Shown: positions 34,952-44,061 of the stretch, in pieces
How the letters are laid out: the number at the start of each line of letters is the position of its first letter
How positions within the stretch are numbered: the first letter of the stretch is position 1
Assembly (NCBI GenBank): GCA_030601885.1
Contig: JAUWAU010000015.1
Coordinates: forward strand, 1 to 64,000
Reading direction: 5' to 3'
Length of the DNA stretch: 64,000 nucleotides
Source of the DNA: Armatimonadota bacterium
Lineage (GTDB): Bacteria > Armatimonadota > Zipacnadia > JAUWAU01
The notes under the pieces: generated by a model
The model's input: only the letters and a program-made list of their open reading frames with translations
Databases searched by the model: none
What the model was told of the DNA's origin: nothing
Translations under genes and position numbers: made by a program

Positions 34952-36337
34952 CTACTCCGCCAGCGGATCCCCCTGCTGTTTCATCCATTCATCGAGGCGT
35001 TTGCGCAGATCGGCCAGCAGCTCTTTCTGTGCCGGATCGCCGGCGAGGTTCTTCATCTCGTACGGGTCCGTGCGCAGATCGTAGAGCTCCTCGGGCGGCC
35101 GGTGCTGGTACAGCTTCACGCGTTCGGCGGCGGAGGCGTCCGTGTTGGCCTTCTCTATCCACGACAGCCAATACTTCGCCGGGCCAGATTCCCTGCCTGG
35201 CACTTTGCGTTCCCGGCCATTGGTGACGACGTTGGTGAAGGTGCCCTCCGAACTGAGATTGCGGATGTACTTGTGGGTCCTCGTGCGTATCGCCCGTATT
35301 GGGAATACGGACCCGGAGATGATCCCCTGCGTCGTATGCGCGCCGAACACGGCGTCGCTATGCTCCCGCTTCTCGCCCAGAAGAACGGGCAGAAGGCTCC
35401 TGCCGTCGAGATCCTGGGGCGGTGCTCCACCGGCTATCTCGATGCAAGTGGGGAGCACATCCACGAAACTCATCAGCGCGTCCGTGACGGCGCCCGGTTC
35501 GATTCGCCCCGGCCACCGGGCGACGAACGGGACGTGCAGCCCCGCGTCGTAGACAGTCCACTTGGCGAAGGGGAATCCGGTACCATGATCAGAGGCGTAG
35601 ATGAAGAGGGTGTTCTCCTCCACCTCGTGCTGGCGCAGTAGATCCAGACACTCGCCGATCTCCCGGTCGAGAATGCCAACGTCAGTGTAATACGCGGCCA
35701 TTGTGTGGCGCGTTTCCGGTGTGTCAACGAGGTAGGGCGGAATCTGCATGTCGGCCGGATCGTATCCGCCCGTCTGGTGCGGTGCATGGGGCTGGTGCGA
35801 AGCAACGACGAGGCAGAAGGGGCTGCCCCCAACTTCGCGGAGGAATCGATCCACATCTTGCTGCTTCATGTACTTGAACGGGAACGCCTCGCCTGGCTTG
35901 ATGTGCGTTTTGCCCGCGAGTGCCACCTGGTAGCCAAGCTGCGACAGGTAGTGGGGCATGCTCTTGGTCTCGGCAAAGACCGCGCTGTGGTTGCGATGGC
36001 AGCCGTTGCGATGCGGATAAAGACCCGTGTACATGGCGGAGCGGCTCGGGGCGCACATCGCCGTGGGAGTGAACGCGTGGGTGAAGCGCATGCCCTCTCG
36101 GGCAAGCCGGTCGATGTTGGGCGTGCGGATGATCGTGTTGCCATAGCAGCCGGAGTCCAGTATGCCGTGATCGTCGGAGATGAAAATGACGATATTCGGC
36201 TTCTTCTCGCTCTTGGCAGGCCGAGCGGCCGCCGCGGAACGAGGGCGCGCCGCGGCCCCTGTGACGGCCGCCGTTGCGCCCCCGGTTAAGACGTGCAGGA
36301 AATGCCGCCTGGCAAACAGGTTGCTGTCAGTTTTCAT
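34952..36337 (-). CDS. Exported sulfatase (sulfamidase-like), twin-arginine leader
   Basis: 461 residues. The leader NLFARRHFLHVLTGGATAAV is a twin-arginine signal. The domain begins KPNIVIFISDDHGILDSGCY, with CAPSR in TAMCAPSRSAMYTGLYPHRN as nucleophile. SHQPHAPHQTGGYDPADM and YASDHGTGFPFAKWTVYDAG resemble heparan N-sulfatases, which remove N-linked sulfate from glucosamine. The C-terminus is ELYDLRTDPYEMKNLAGDPA. Likeness to sulfamidases is by motif only. It is followed by no gene on its own strand until the nitrilase converges. Confidence 0.88.
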   Translation of the reverse strand: MKTDSNLFARRHFLHVLTGGATAAVTGAAARPRSAAAARPAKSEKKPNIVIFISDDHGILDSGCYGNTIIRTPNIDRLAREGMRFTHAFTPTAMCAPSRSAMYTGLYPHRNGCHRNHSAVFAETKSMPHYLSQLGYQVALAGKTHIKPGEAFPFKYMKQQDVDRFLREVGGSPFCLVVASHQPHAPHQTGGYDPADMQIPPYLVDTPETRHTMAAYYTDVGILDREIGECLDLLRQHEVEENTLFIYASDHGTGFPFAKWTVYDAGLHVPFVARWPGRIEPGAVTDALMSFVDVLPTCIEIAGGAPPQDLDGRSLLPVLLGEKREHSDAVFGAHTTQGIISGSVFPIRAIRTRTHKYIRNLSSEGTFTNVVTNGRERKVPGRESGPAKYWLSWIEKANTDASAAERVKLYQHRPPEELYDLRTDPYEMKNLAGDPAQKELLADLRKRLDEWMKQQGDPLAE

Positions 36338-36457
36338 TCCACGTCTCCATCTGCGCGTCGTTGCGCGGCGCGCTGAGCGCCTTTGTTAGCGTGCTGATGA
36401 GTTTCCTCGCCCGCTGCGCACGGCTTTCTCGCCCGACCCATCACGGTCTGCGCTTGC

Positions 36458-37939
36458 TCATGCGCGCCACGGGGGAACCCTCGGCTGCGGTTGGCCCACC
36501 ACGTACTTGTCGTGGTTCGGGCTGAAACGAATCGTCGGACCCGTGGGCGGGATCAGCTCGTTTCCATCGGTGAGGCCCATGTCACGCGGGAGCAGCTCCC
36601 CGATGAGGCGCTGTTTCCAGAGCTTCACGCGCTCAGCGCACGCGGGATCTGAGGCCCGGTCGCGCTCCTCGTGCGGATCCTCATCGAGGCTGAAGAAGAG
36701 CAGGCGATCCTGCCTCGCCAGCCATACAAGCTTTTCGTGCCCGTCAGTAACGTAGTACATCTCCCCCACCGGCGTCGTGTGCTCGCCGTGGACGTAGTCG
36801 CGCCAGCCGGCGATGTCGCCGCGGAGCAAGGCGAGCACGCTCCGGCCGTCCACGGTCTCTGGGATTGGCACGCCGGCGGCGTCCAGCAGCGTCGGCATGA
36901 CATCCTGGATTTCGACGACCTGCTCTATCGCCTGGCGGCCTTCGAGCTCCATCGCGGGAGCGGGACAGACGATGAACGGGATGCGGGCCGAGCCCTCGTA
37001 GGGCAGCGTCTTGCGCCACAGATGATGATCGCCGAGCATGTCGCCGTGGTCGCTGACGAACATGATGAACGTGTTCTCATCGAGGTCCCAGGCACGCACG
37101 TGATACAGGAAATGGCCGATCTGGGCATCGATGTGAGTGACGGAACCGTAGTAGGCGGCCCGGGCGCGGTGGGCCTCGATCGGGCTCCGCCGGGCTCGGT
37201 GGGCGTTGACGCTGTCCTCCGTGTCCTCGAGATGAGCGTAGATGTCGGCCCAGTCTCCCACGGGGACCTCAGGCAGGTCGTCGCGCCGGTCGTAGCGGTC
37301 GAAGTAGTGCTGCGGCGGGTCGTACGGCGAGTGCGGGCGGCAGAAGCTGAGGAACAGGAAGAACGGCTTCGTCGGATCGCGCGTCTCAATGAAGTTGATC
37401 CCCTCCATCGCCGTCCAGTTCGTCGCGTGGAGATGCTCGGGGAGGTGCGATGGCCGGGCCATCCACGAGTTCCAGTCGATCCCATGGTCGCGATACCCAT
37501 AGGAGCCCTCCTTGTTCGCTTCGAACCAGCGATGGTAGTCGCTGATAAACCCGGGCGTCTCGCGTCGGCTGCTCTCGTCGAGCAGCACGTGGTGGAAGCC
37601 CCACAGTTTCCGCTGCGGGAAAACGTGCATCTTGCCCACGGCGCGCGTTTGATACCCGGCGGCCGACAGTTCCCCGGCGAGCGTGTGCGGGTACTCCCGC
37701 TCGATCCGACCGACCATGGACAACTGCCCGTGACTCCACTGACTCATGCCGGTGAACAACGAGGTGCGGGCGGGGATGCAGCTCGGCATGGCCGTATAGG
37801 CGTGGGGGAACCGGGCCCCGCGACGGGCCAGCTCGTCCAGATTCGGCGTTTCGCACACCGGGTGCCCATCGCACCCGAGACAGTCGCCGCGATGCTGGTC
37901 GGTCATAATCAGGATCAGGTTGGGTCGGGTATCGGCCAT
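36458..37939 (-). CDS. Sulfatase (type I, Cys-dependent), cytoplasmic
   Basis: 493 residues from the ATG at 37939, preceded by AAGGAGATCCGAG. It opens MADTRPNLILIMTDQHRGDC. The nucleophile motif is CIPAR in AMPSCIPARTSLFTGMSQ, with metal motif FVSDHGDMLGDHHLWRKTLP. The C-terminus has LFFSLDEDPHEERDRASDPA. There is no signal peptide. It lies 120 bases upstream of the exported sulfatase at 34952 on the same strand, which suggests co-expression of an exported and a cytoplasmic desulfation step. Its substrate is not evident. Confidence 0.9.
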   Translation of the reverse strand: MADTRPNLILIMTDQHRGDCLGCDGHPVCETPNLDELARRGARFPHAYTAMPSCIPARTSLFTGMSQWSHGQLSMVGRIEREYPHTLAGELSAAGYQTRAVGKMHVFPQRKLWGFHHVLLDESSRRETPGFISDYHRWFEANKEGSYGYRDHGIDWNSWMARPSHLPEHLHATNWTAMEGINFIETRDPTKPFFLFLSFCRPHSPYDPPQHYFDRYDRRDDLPEVPVGDWADIYAHLEDTEDSVNAHRARRSPIEAHRARAAYYGSVTHIDAQIGHFLYHVRAWDLDENTFIMFVSDHGDMLGDHHLWRKTLPYEGSARIPFIVCPAPAMELEGRQAIEQVVEIQDVMPTLLDAAGVPIPETVDGRSVLALLRGDIAGWRDYVHGEHTTPVGEMYYVTDGHEKLVWLARQDRLLFFSLDEDPHEERDRASDPACAERVKLWKQRLIGELLPRDMGLTDGNELIPPTGPTIRFSPNHDKYVVGQPQPRVPPWRA

Positions 37940-38376
37940 CTCGGATCTCCTTTTGTGCTTCGGGGCACTGAGTGCTCCTTTTGAAGCCGGCCTCAGGTCC
38001 TCGCCGCCGCTGCCTGCGCTGGGCGTCTTGCGGGTCGCCCCATGGAGACAGAGGGCCAACGGCGAATCGTCCTGCTTCCGGCTTGGATCGGATTGCTGTG
38101 CTGCCATGGGCATTCGTCTTCGTCAGCGCGATTCCTGTCCGACCTATCGTCCTGGAGGGAAGAAGGTGCGGCATGACGCCGCAGACAACATCCGTATCGT
38201 AGGCGAGGGGGCTGGCTGCATTCTTGGGCGCTGGCACAATGGTCCCGCGATCAGTGCGCCCGGGATTGTGGTTGCGGACCACGAGACCACGCGCGCACCG
38301 GGGACATATCCTCTCGCCGTGAGCCAGGCGGCCTCACAGCGGCGGGGCGGCCGCAAAGCGAAGCGGGTGAAGCACT
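37940..38376. other. Intergenic region between divergent sulfatase and E1 dehydrogenase genes
   Basis: 437 bases. Beyond the sulfatase ribosome site at its left end I see no gene, repeat or hairpin that I can support. Open frames here lack starts or family likeness. It should hold the promoters of both flanking transcripts. Confidence 0.4.
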
Positions 38377-39417
38377 ATGCTCGACAAGGCATTGCTGACG
38401 CACATGCTGCGACAGATGTACCGCATCCGTTTTTTTGAGGAGCGGGTGAAGCGGTTCTACAACTACCGCGGATTCTTCGAGCAAAGCACTCCCGAGCCTG
38501 AGGCGAAGAGGACCGACGAACCCCTCAGCTCCGTGCTCTACGACTTCGCCAAAGAGGGCATGATCGGCGGGGCGATCCATCTATCCATAGGTCAGGAAGC
38601 CGTTGCAGTTGGGGTTTGCTCCGCGCTCGAGCAGGACGATTACATCGTGAGCAGCCACCGGGGCCACGGGCACGCCATCGCCAAGGGCGCCGACATCAAG
38701 CGCGCCCTCGCGGAGCTCATGGGCAGGGAGACCGGCCTGTGTCACGGCTGCGGCGGGTCCATGCACCTATTCGATCTCGAGCACGGTCTGCTCGGCGGCA
38801 ACGGGATCATCGGCGGACAGTTACCCATTTCCCTCGGTCCGGCCTTTGCCGCCAAGTACCGCGGCACCCGCCAGGTCTCGGTGGCGTTCTTCGGAGACGG
38901 TGGGGCCAACCAGGGCACCTTTAACGAGTCGCTGAACCTCGCCTCGCTCTGGAAGCTCCCCGTGATCTTCGTGTGCGAGAACAACCTTTACGCCGCTTCG
39001 ACCCCCACGGCCATTGCGTTCCCGACGGAAGACATCGCGCCACGGGCACGCCCCTACGGCATGCCCGGACTCATCGTGGATGGCCAAGATGTGGTAGCGA
39101 TATACCAGGTGACTTCAGAGGCGGTCGAGCGGGCACGCGCGGGCGACGGCCCCACGTTTCTGGAGGCCAAGACATACCGCTACGAAGGCCATGGGGGGCT
39201 GTCAAAGAGGCTTCACGATCCGGAGGAGTATGAGAGGTGGCGGAAACGGGACCCCATCATGCTGCTGGAACGAAAGCTGGTGGCGGAGGGCCTCATCGAT
39301 CGCGAGCAGCAGCAGAAAATCCGGGATGAAGCTTTGGCAGACATAGACGAGGCGGAGCAGTTTGCCAAGACCAGCCCGTTGCCGGATCCGCAGAGCCTGG
39401 CTCAGTTCTCGACATGA
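38377..39417 (+). CDS. Thiamine-diphosphate dehydrogenase E1, alpha subunit
   Basis: Alpha subunit of a 2-oxoacid or acetoin dehydrogenase complex (346 aa). The thiamine-diphosphate motif is GDGGANQGTFNESLN through to FVCENN near residues 171-205. SIGQEAVAVGV and SSHRGHGHAIAKG near the N-terminus and YRYEGHG further on are standard for the family. The gene ends in an ATGA overlap with the beta-subunit frame. No E2 or E3 gene is nearby, so the substrate could be pyruvate, a branched-chain oxoacid or acetoin, and the complex may borrow an E2 encoded elsewhere. Confidence 0.92.
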   Translation: MLDKALLTHMLRQMYRIRFFEERVKRFYNYRGFFEQSTPEPEAKRTDEPLSSVLYDFAKEGMIGGAIHLSIGQEAVAVGVCSALEQDDYIVSSHRGHGHAIAKGADIKRALAELMGRETGLCHGCGGSMHLFDLEHGLLGGNGIIGGQLPISLGPAFAAKYRGTRQVSVAFFGDGGANQGTFNESLNLASLWKLPVIFVCENNLYAASTPTAIAFPTEDIAPRARPYGMPGLIVDGQDVVAIYQVTSEAVERARAGDGPTFLEAKTYRYEGHGGLSKRLHDPEEYERWRKRDPIMLLERKLVAEGLIDREQQQKIRDEALADIDEAEQFAKTSPLPDPQSLAQFST

Positions 39418-39509
39418 CCCCACCACTGGACAAAGGGAATGCCGCCGAGGGCGTGCGCGCCACCGACAAGAACACGACGCGCATCAGCCCTGCATCCAGG
39501 AGAACGACA

Positions 39510-40472
39510 ATGCGCGAGTTAACCTATGCTGCTGCGGTGAGTGAAGGCCTCCGGGAGGAAATGGAACACGACGAGAACGTATTCCTCATCGGCGAGGACC
39601 TCGGCTCGGTGCGCGAGGCCGATGATCTGTTCGCGGAGTTTCGTCGGCACCGCGTGTGGCAGACGCCGATCTCGGAATCCGGCTTCGTTGGCCTCGCGGT
39701 CGGCGCTGCGGCCGCCGGACTGCGTCCCGTCGTAGACATCCTGTACTGTGACTTCGTCACGGTGGCGATGGACCAGATCTGCAACCAGGCCGCCAAGATG
39801 CACCTGATGTCCGGCGGGAGCGTGAAGGTGCCGCTGGTCATAAAGACCCCGGCCGGCGGCGGCACTCGCGAGGCCGCGCACCACAGCCAGAGCCTGGAGG
39901 CCTGGTTCATCCACACGCCGGGGCTCAAGGTCGTGATGCCCTCGACGCCGTACGACGCCAAAGGGCTGCTGAAATCGAGCGTTCGGGACGATGGGCCGGT
40001 TGTGTTCGTTCAGCATCGGCTGCTCCGTCGGCAGACCCAAGAGCTGCCCGAGGGCGAATGGCTCGTGCCTCTGGGCGAGGCGGACGTGAAGCGTGAGGGT
40101 GAGGACATCACGGTGGTCGCGATATCGTACGCTGTGACGAAGGCGCTCGCCGCAGCGGAGGCCCTGCGAGACGAGATCAGCGTCGAGGTGGTGGACCCGC
40201 GCAGCCTCGTGCCGTTGGACACCGATGCAATACTCAGCTCGGTGCGCAAGACGGGCAGGCTGCTGGTCGTGCATGAGGCGCCAGAGCGCGGAGGCGTGGG
40301 GGCCGAGATACTGCGGCGAGTAGTCACGGAAGGTTTTGCCGAGCTCAAGGCCCCGCCCGGGGTCCTGGGCAGCGCCAACGTGCCAATGCCTTACAGCCCG
40401 CCCCTCGAAGACGCTTGCATTCCGCAAACCCGAGACATCATCCACGCCGTGCGGGAGATGGTCTCGGCCTGA
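39510..40472 (+). CDS. Thiamine-diphosphate dehydrogenase E1, beta subunit
   Basis: Transketolase-like beta subunit. The start is set to the ATG at 39510, 7 bases after AGGAG, giving MRELTYAAAVSEGLREEM, the family's normal N-terminus. An upstream ATG at 39414, overlapping the alpha stop, would add 32 unlikely residues. Key segments are LIGEDLGSV, ISESGFVGLAVGAA, GGGTREAAHHSQSLEAWF, VVDPRSLVPLD and VVHEAPERGGVGAEI. It forms an alpha2beta2 enzyme with the preceding subunit and is probably co-transcribed with the oxidoreductase behind it. Confidence 0.92.
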   Translation: MRELTYAAAVSEGLREEMEHDENVFLIGEDLGSVREADDLFAEFRRHRVWQTPISESGFVGLAVGAAAAGLRPVVDILYCDFVTVAMDQICNQAAKMHLMSGGSVKVPLVIKTPAGGGTREAAHHSQSLEAWFIHTPGLKVVMPSTPYDAKGLLKSSVRDDGPVVFVQHRLLRRQTQELPEGEWLVPLGEADVKREGEDITVVAISYAVTKALAAAEALRDEISVEVVDPRSLVPLDTDAILSSVRKTGRLLVVHEAPERGGVGAEILRRVVTEGFAELKAPPGVLGSANVPMPYSPPLEDACIPQTRDIIHAVREMVSA

Positions 40473-40551
40473 TAGACGCCAGGATCGGCGCGGTCCGTCC
40501 GACGCCGGCAGCCGCGCTGTTCCCGAACATCTCTGTAGGGCGGCGCTTGCG

Positions 40552-41598
40552 ATGAGCTCGCCAATCGGCTGTGCCGTTGTCGGCTACGGGCCCAAGCACA
40601 ACTTCGGCTGGGCTCACTCGGCCTGGATCGAAGCAACGCCCGACTTGCGGCTCGTCGCCGTGTGCGACATTGACCCCGAGCGCACCACTGCCGCGAAACG
40701 GGCCTTTGCCTGCATCCGCACGTATAACCACGTCCCGGACGTGTGGGAAGACGACGAGATCGATCTGGTCTCCATCGTCACGCCGCACTTCACGCACTGC
40801 CCGCTGACGCTGGAGGCCTTTGCGGCTGGCAAGCACGTGGTGGTGGAGAAGGCCATGTGTCTGAATGTCGAAGATGCCACCGCCATGATAGAAGCGGGGA
40901 AGCGATCGAGCCGGATGCTGGCCGTGCACCACAACCGCCGCCACGACGGGAACTTCCGCCGCATCAAGCAAATCGTGCAGAGCGGGGCGATCGGCGAGGT
41001 GTTCCACATCGAGCTGTCCGCTGGCGGATACGGCGAGCCAGACAGCGGCTGGTACAGGGAGAAGCACAAATCGGGCGGCGCCTTCTTCTTCTGGGGGCCG
41101 CACGCCGTTGATTGGGCGCTCGACCTCATCCCTCAGCGCATTGTCGGCGTCAGCGGGTTCTTTCACAAGCTCCTCTGGCACGGCATGAGCAATGAGGACC
41201 AAACTCGCGCCATAGTTCGTTTTGAGAATGGCACGGTTGCCGATATCACCTGGTCACACCTTGCCGCGGTGCGAAAGCCGCTGTGGCGCATCCTGGGCGC
41301 CAAGGGAGGCATTCTGGATCCCGGCGGCGGTGGGAACGTTGGCTACGAGAAGCAGATCAACGGGCCCTCCGGGGGCAGTCTCACGCTTGTGACATACGGC
41401 GAAGACGGACGCCACGAGCAGGAGGTTCCCTACATGGAATCCGACTGGCACACGTACTGGCAGGACATAGCTGACCACCTGCTGCGTGGCGGTCCAGTCC
41501 CTGTGTCCGGGGAATTCGGTCGCCGGGTCATTGGCATATTGGAGGCGGCGGAGCGCTCATCGCGCTCTGGCCAGACCGAAGAAGCACCGTACGAGTAG
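40552..41598 (+). CDS. Gfo/Idh/MocA-family NAD(P) oxidoreductase
   Basis: 348 residues from the ATG at 40552. The Rossmann motif is AVVGYGPKHNFG, slightly irregular from the usual GxGxxG. The family's cofactor and catalytic region appears as VVVEKAMCLN, where the common EKP is EKA. HHNRRHDGNFRRIKQIV and GGAFFFWGPHAVDWALDL contain the catalytic His/Asp region (DxxxH-type). Such enzymes oxidise or reduce the hydroxyls of sugars and inositols. It lies 79 bases behind the E1 beta gene. The longer open frame starting upstream overlaps that gene and is not family-like. Confidence 0.85.
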   Translation: MSSPIGCAVVGYGPKHNFGWAHSAWIEATPDLRLVAVCDIDPERTTAAKRAFACIRTYNHVPDVWEDDEIDLVSIVTPHFTHCPLTLEAFAAGKHVVVEKAMCLNVEDATAMIEAGKRSSRMLAVHHNRRHDGNFRRIKQIVQSGAIGEVFHIELSAGGYGEPDSGWYREKHKSGGAFFFWGPHAVDWALDLIPQRIVGVSGFFHKLLWHGMSNEDQTRAIVRFENGTVADITWSHLAAVRKPLWRILGAKGGILDPGGGGNVGYEKQINGPSGGSLTLVTYGEDGRHEQEVPYMESDWHTYWQDIADHLLRGGPVPVSGEFGRRVIGILEAAERSSRSGQTEEAPYE

Positions 41599-41731
41599 AC
41601 GTACACGGCGGGAACAAGGCAAGAGGAGGAACCACTTGGCCGGATCGCGCACCTTGCCGCCGAACTGGACTTGCAGCAGTCTGATCTGCTTCCGTCTTGG
41701 CTCATACGAGTCACGCTGAGGAGGCGAGGCG

Positions 41732-43906
41732 ATGTACCCGGTACACATACTGCTCCTTGTCGTCGTCCTGGCGCTTGCAATGACGCAGGGCGTCGGCGCA
41801 CAAGAACCGCCTGACTGGGCGGCAAAGATCCGCACCGATCATCCGCGCCTGTTCTTCAACGCCGACACCTGGCCCGCCGTGCGCCAGCGCGCCCTCGGCG
41901 CAGAGAAGGATTGGTACGACTACATCAAAGGCCGCGTGGACCGGCTGCTGCAGCAGATCGGCGACGACCCCAAGCCCACGATCCGCGAGCTCGGCCCCGA
42001 GGCGGCGCAGGCTGCATTCGTCTACCTCATGACTCGCGAGGCGAAGTACCTCGACCTCGCAAAGAAGGCGCTGGAGACAAGCCTCGCCTTCTACGAGCAG
42101 TGCTACGAGGAGCGCAAGTCGGTCAACTGGTACTCCACCTCCCGCGTCCACGCCACCTTGGCCTGGGACTGGCTGTACAACGACCTGACCGAGGCCGAGC
42201 GGCGCGAGTACATGTCCCGCCTCGTGCAGGTGTTGCAGAAGGTCTACACGGCACAGCCCCGCATCTACCGCGAGAGCCTCAGCCGCTACAACACCGGCTT
42301 CTACGGCGTGACCAACTGCCGCTGGTTCATCGGCTGCACGGCGTACGGGATGGGCATCGAGGAGCAGCTGGTTGGCGAGTGGCTCCTCTGGGGCTACGAC
42401 GAGAACATGAAGCTCCTGGCGCACCGCAAGCAGGCGTGCAGCGACGATGGCGGCTCGGCCTCCCCGACTCTCGGCTACGCCTTCGGCGCCTATCCGTGGT
42501 CGGAGCAGAACTTCTTCTACACCTGGCTCACCGCCATCGGCGAGAACATCGCCCCGGACTGGCCCCACAGCGCCTGGCTGGCCAACTACGTCATCTGGAA
42601 CTGGATCGAGACGGGTGACCAGCCCATGGAGTTCGGCTACGGCGACACGCCGCACACCGACAATCGCCTGCGATCATCGCAGCTCTTCACCCACATGGCC
42701 AACATCCGCCACCTCTACGGCAGGGAGGCGCCGGAGGCCGCCGCGTTGGCTCGGCACCTCCAGGACATGCTGCCCAACAAGAGCTACTCCCGCTCGTGGT
42801 TCATCTATCCGTTCCTGCTCTCGGGGCTCGAGAAGTCGCCGCCGCCGTTCGAGCCTGAGCGCCTGCCACATGCCCGTCACTTCGAGAACATGGGCCAGCT
42901 CTTCATGCGCTCCGGCACCGGCCCTGGGGACACATACTGCCTGTTCACCTGCGGCGGCATCCTGCGGCAGCATCGTCACTACGATGCCCTCAACTTCGTC
43001 ATCTACCACCGCGGGCACCTGGCGCTCGACTCCGGCACGCGGTACAAGGAGTTCGACAATGGCCAGCACCTGGCCAACTACTTCGCCCAGACGGTGGCCC
43101 ACAACTGCGTGGTGGTGCATCAGCCGGGCGAGCCACCGGCGCGGTACTGGGGAGGCACGGTGGAGGGCTGCCACGGAGGGCAGCATCAGCAGCTCGGATC
43201 GGTCCTCAGTGCCTTCGAGACAAACGACCGCTACGTCTACGTGGCCGGCGACGCCGCCGAGTGCTACCTCCACGGGGGCGTGAAGCGCGAGGGCCAGCCG
43301 GACCTGCCCGAGAAGGTGAGCCTGGCCACGCGGCAGCTCGTCTTCCTGATGCCCAGCCACTTCGTCATCTTCGATCGAGTCACGTCAACCGACGCCGCCT
43401 ACAAGAAAGACTGGCTCCTCCACACCGCCCACGAGCCGGTCATCGAGGGCAAAACCATCCGCGCCGACCACCAGCAGGGGCGGATGTACTGCCGGACCCT
43501 CCTCCCCACCGACGCTCTCCTCACACCCGTCGGCGGCCCGGGCAAAGAGTTCCTGGCCGCGGGCAAGAACTGGGACATCGTCGATGAGGGCCTGAAGCCG
43601 CACAGCCTCGCGATGATGGGGCAATGGCGCGTCGAGGTCAGCCCAGGGGCGCCGCGGACGGATGACCTATTCCTGCACGTGATCCAGGTGGGAGATCAGA
43701 GCCTCGCCACCATGGATTCAGCCGAGCTAATCCAGCGCGCCGGGGTAGCCGGTGTGCACCTGAGCATCGGCGGGCGCACGTCCGAGGTGACCTTCAACAC
43801 CCGCGGCGACCTCGCCGGCCACATCAAGCTCTCCGGCACCGATGTCGACCGGGACCTGACGACCGAGGTGACACCGCAGGTGGGCATCCTGGCGACGCCC
43901 AAGTGA
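41732..43906 (+). CDS. Secreted heparinase II/III-like polysaccharide lyase
   Basis: 724 residues with a signal peptide (MYPVHILLLVVVLALAMTQG). Residues 30-330 form the alpha/alpha-toroid (DHPRLFFNADTWPAVRQRAL, TLAWDWLYNDLT, YNTGFYGVTNCRWFIGCTAY). After residue 390 comes the heparinase II/III beta-sandwich, with HRHYDALNFVIYHRGHLALD and YFAQTVAHNCVVVHQPGE, the conserved DSG-type and NN/V motifs of the family. Expected action is beta-elimination of a uronic-acid glycan. The ribosome site is GAGGAGGCGAGGCG. The last eleven codons are repeated beyond a copy of repeat R1 placed right after the stop. Confidence 0.85.
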   Translation: MYPVHILLLVVVLALAMTQGVGAQEPPDWAAKIRTDHPRLFFNADTWPAVRQRALGAEKDWYDYIKGRVDRLLQQIGDDPKPTIRELGPEAAQAAFVYLMTREAKYLDLAKKALETSLAFYEQCYEERKSVNWYSTSRVHATLAWDWLYNDLTEAERREYMSRLVQVLQKVYTAQPRIYRESLSRYNTGFYGVTNCRWFIGCTAYGMGIEEQLVGEWLLWGYDENMKLLAHRKQACSDDGGSASPTLGYAFGAYPWSEQNFFYTWLTAIGENIAPDWPHSAWLANYVIWNWIETGDQPMEFGYGDTPHTDNRLRSSQLFTHMANIRHLYGREAPEAAALARHLQDMLPNKSYSRSWFIYPFLLSGLEKSPPPFEPERLPHARHFENMGQLFMRSGTGPGDTYCLFTCGGILRQHRHYDALNFVIYHRGHLALDSGTRYKEFDNGQHLANYFAQTVAHNCVVVHQPGEPPARYWGGTVEGCHGGQHQQLGSVLSAFETNDRYVYVAGDAAECYLHGGVKREGQPDLPEKVSLATRQLVFLMPSHFVIFDRVTSTDAAYKKDWLLHTAHEPVIEGKTIRADHQQGRMYCRTLLPTDALLTPVGGPGKEFLAAGKNWDIVDEGLKPHSLAMMGQWRVEVSPGAPRTDDLFLHVIQVGDQSLATMDSAELIQRAGVAGVHLSIGGRTSEVTFNTRGDLAGHIKLSGTDVDRDLTTEVTPQVGILATPK

Positions 43907-43917
43907 TCCGCCCTCCG

Positions 43918-43970
43918 GGCGGCGGTGGGGTTGTAGCGCGGGGTCTCCGTCCCCCGCCTGGCCGAGGTGG
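43918..43970. repeat. Dispersed repeat R1, copy just after the heparinase stop
   Basis: Contains the hairpin GCGGGG-TCTCCGTC-CCCCGC and a 40-base run identical to the reverse strand of the 26117 copy. The sequence GGCATCCTGGCGACGCCCA occurs both before it (43883-43901, inside the heparinase gene) and after it (44005-44023), so the repeat is bracketed by a 19-base direct repeat. Confidence 0.75.
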
Positions 43971-44061
43971 GAGGCCGTTCGCGACCGCGGTCGCGCCCCA
44001 AGTCGGCATCCTGGCGACGCCCACGTAGGCCGGGCACGGCTGTTGTTGGTCGAACATCGCG

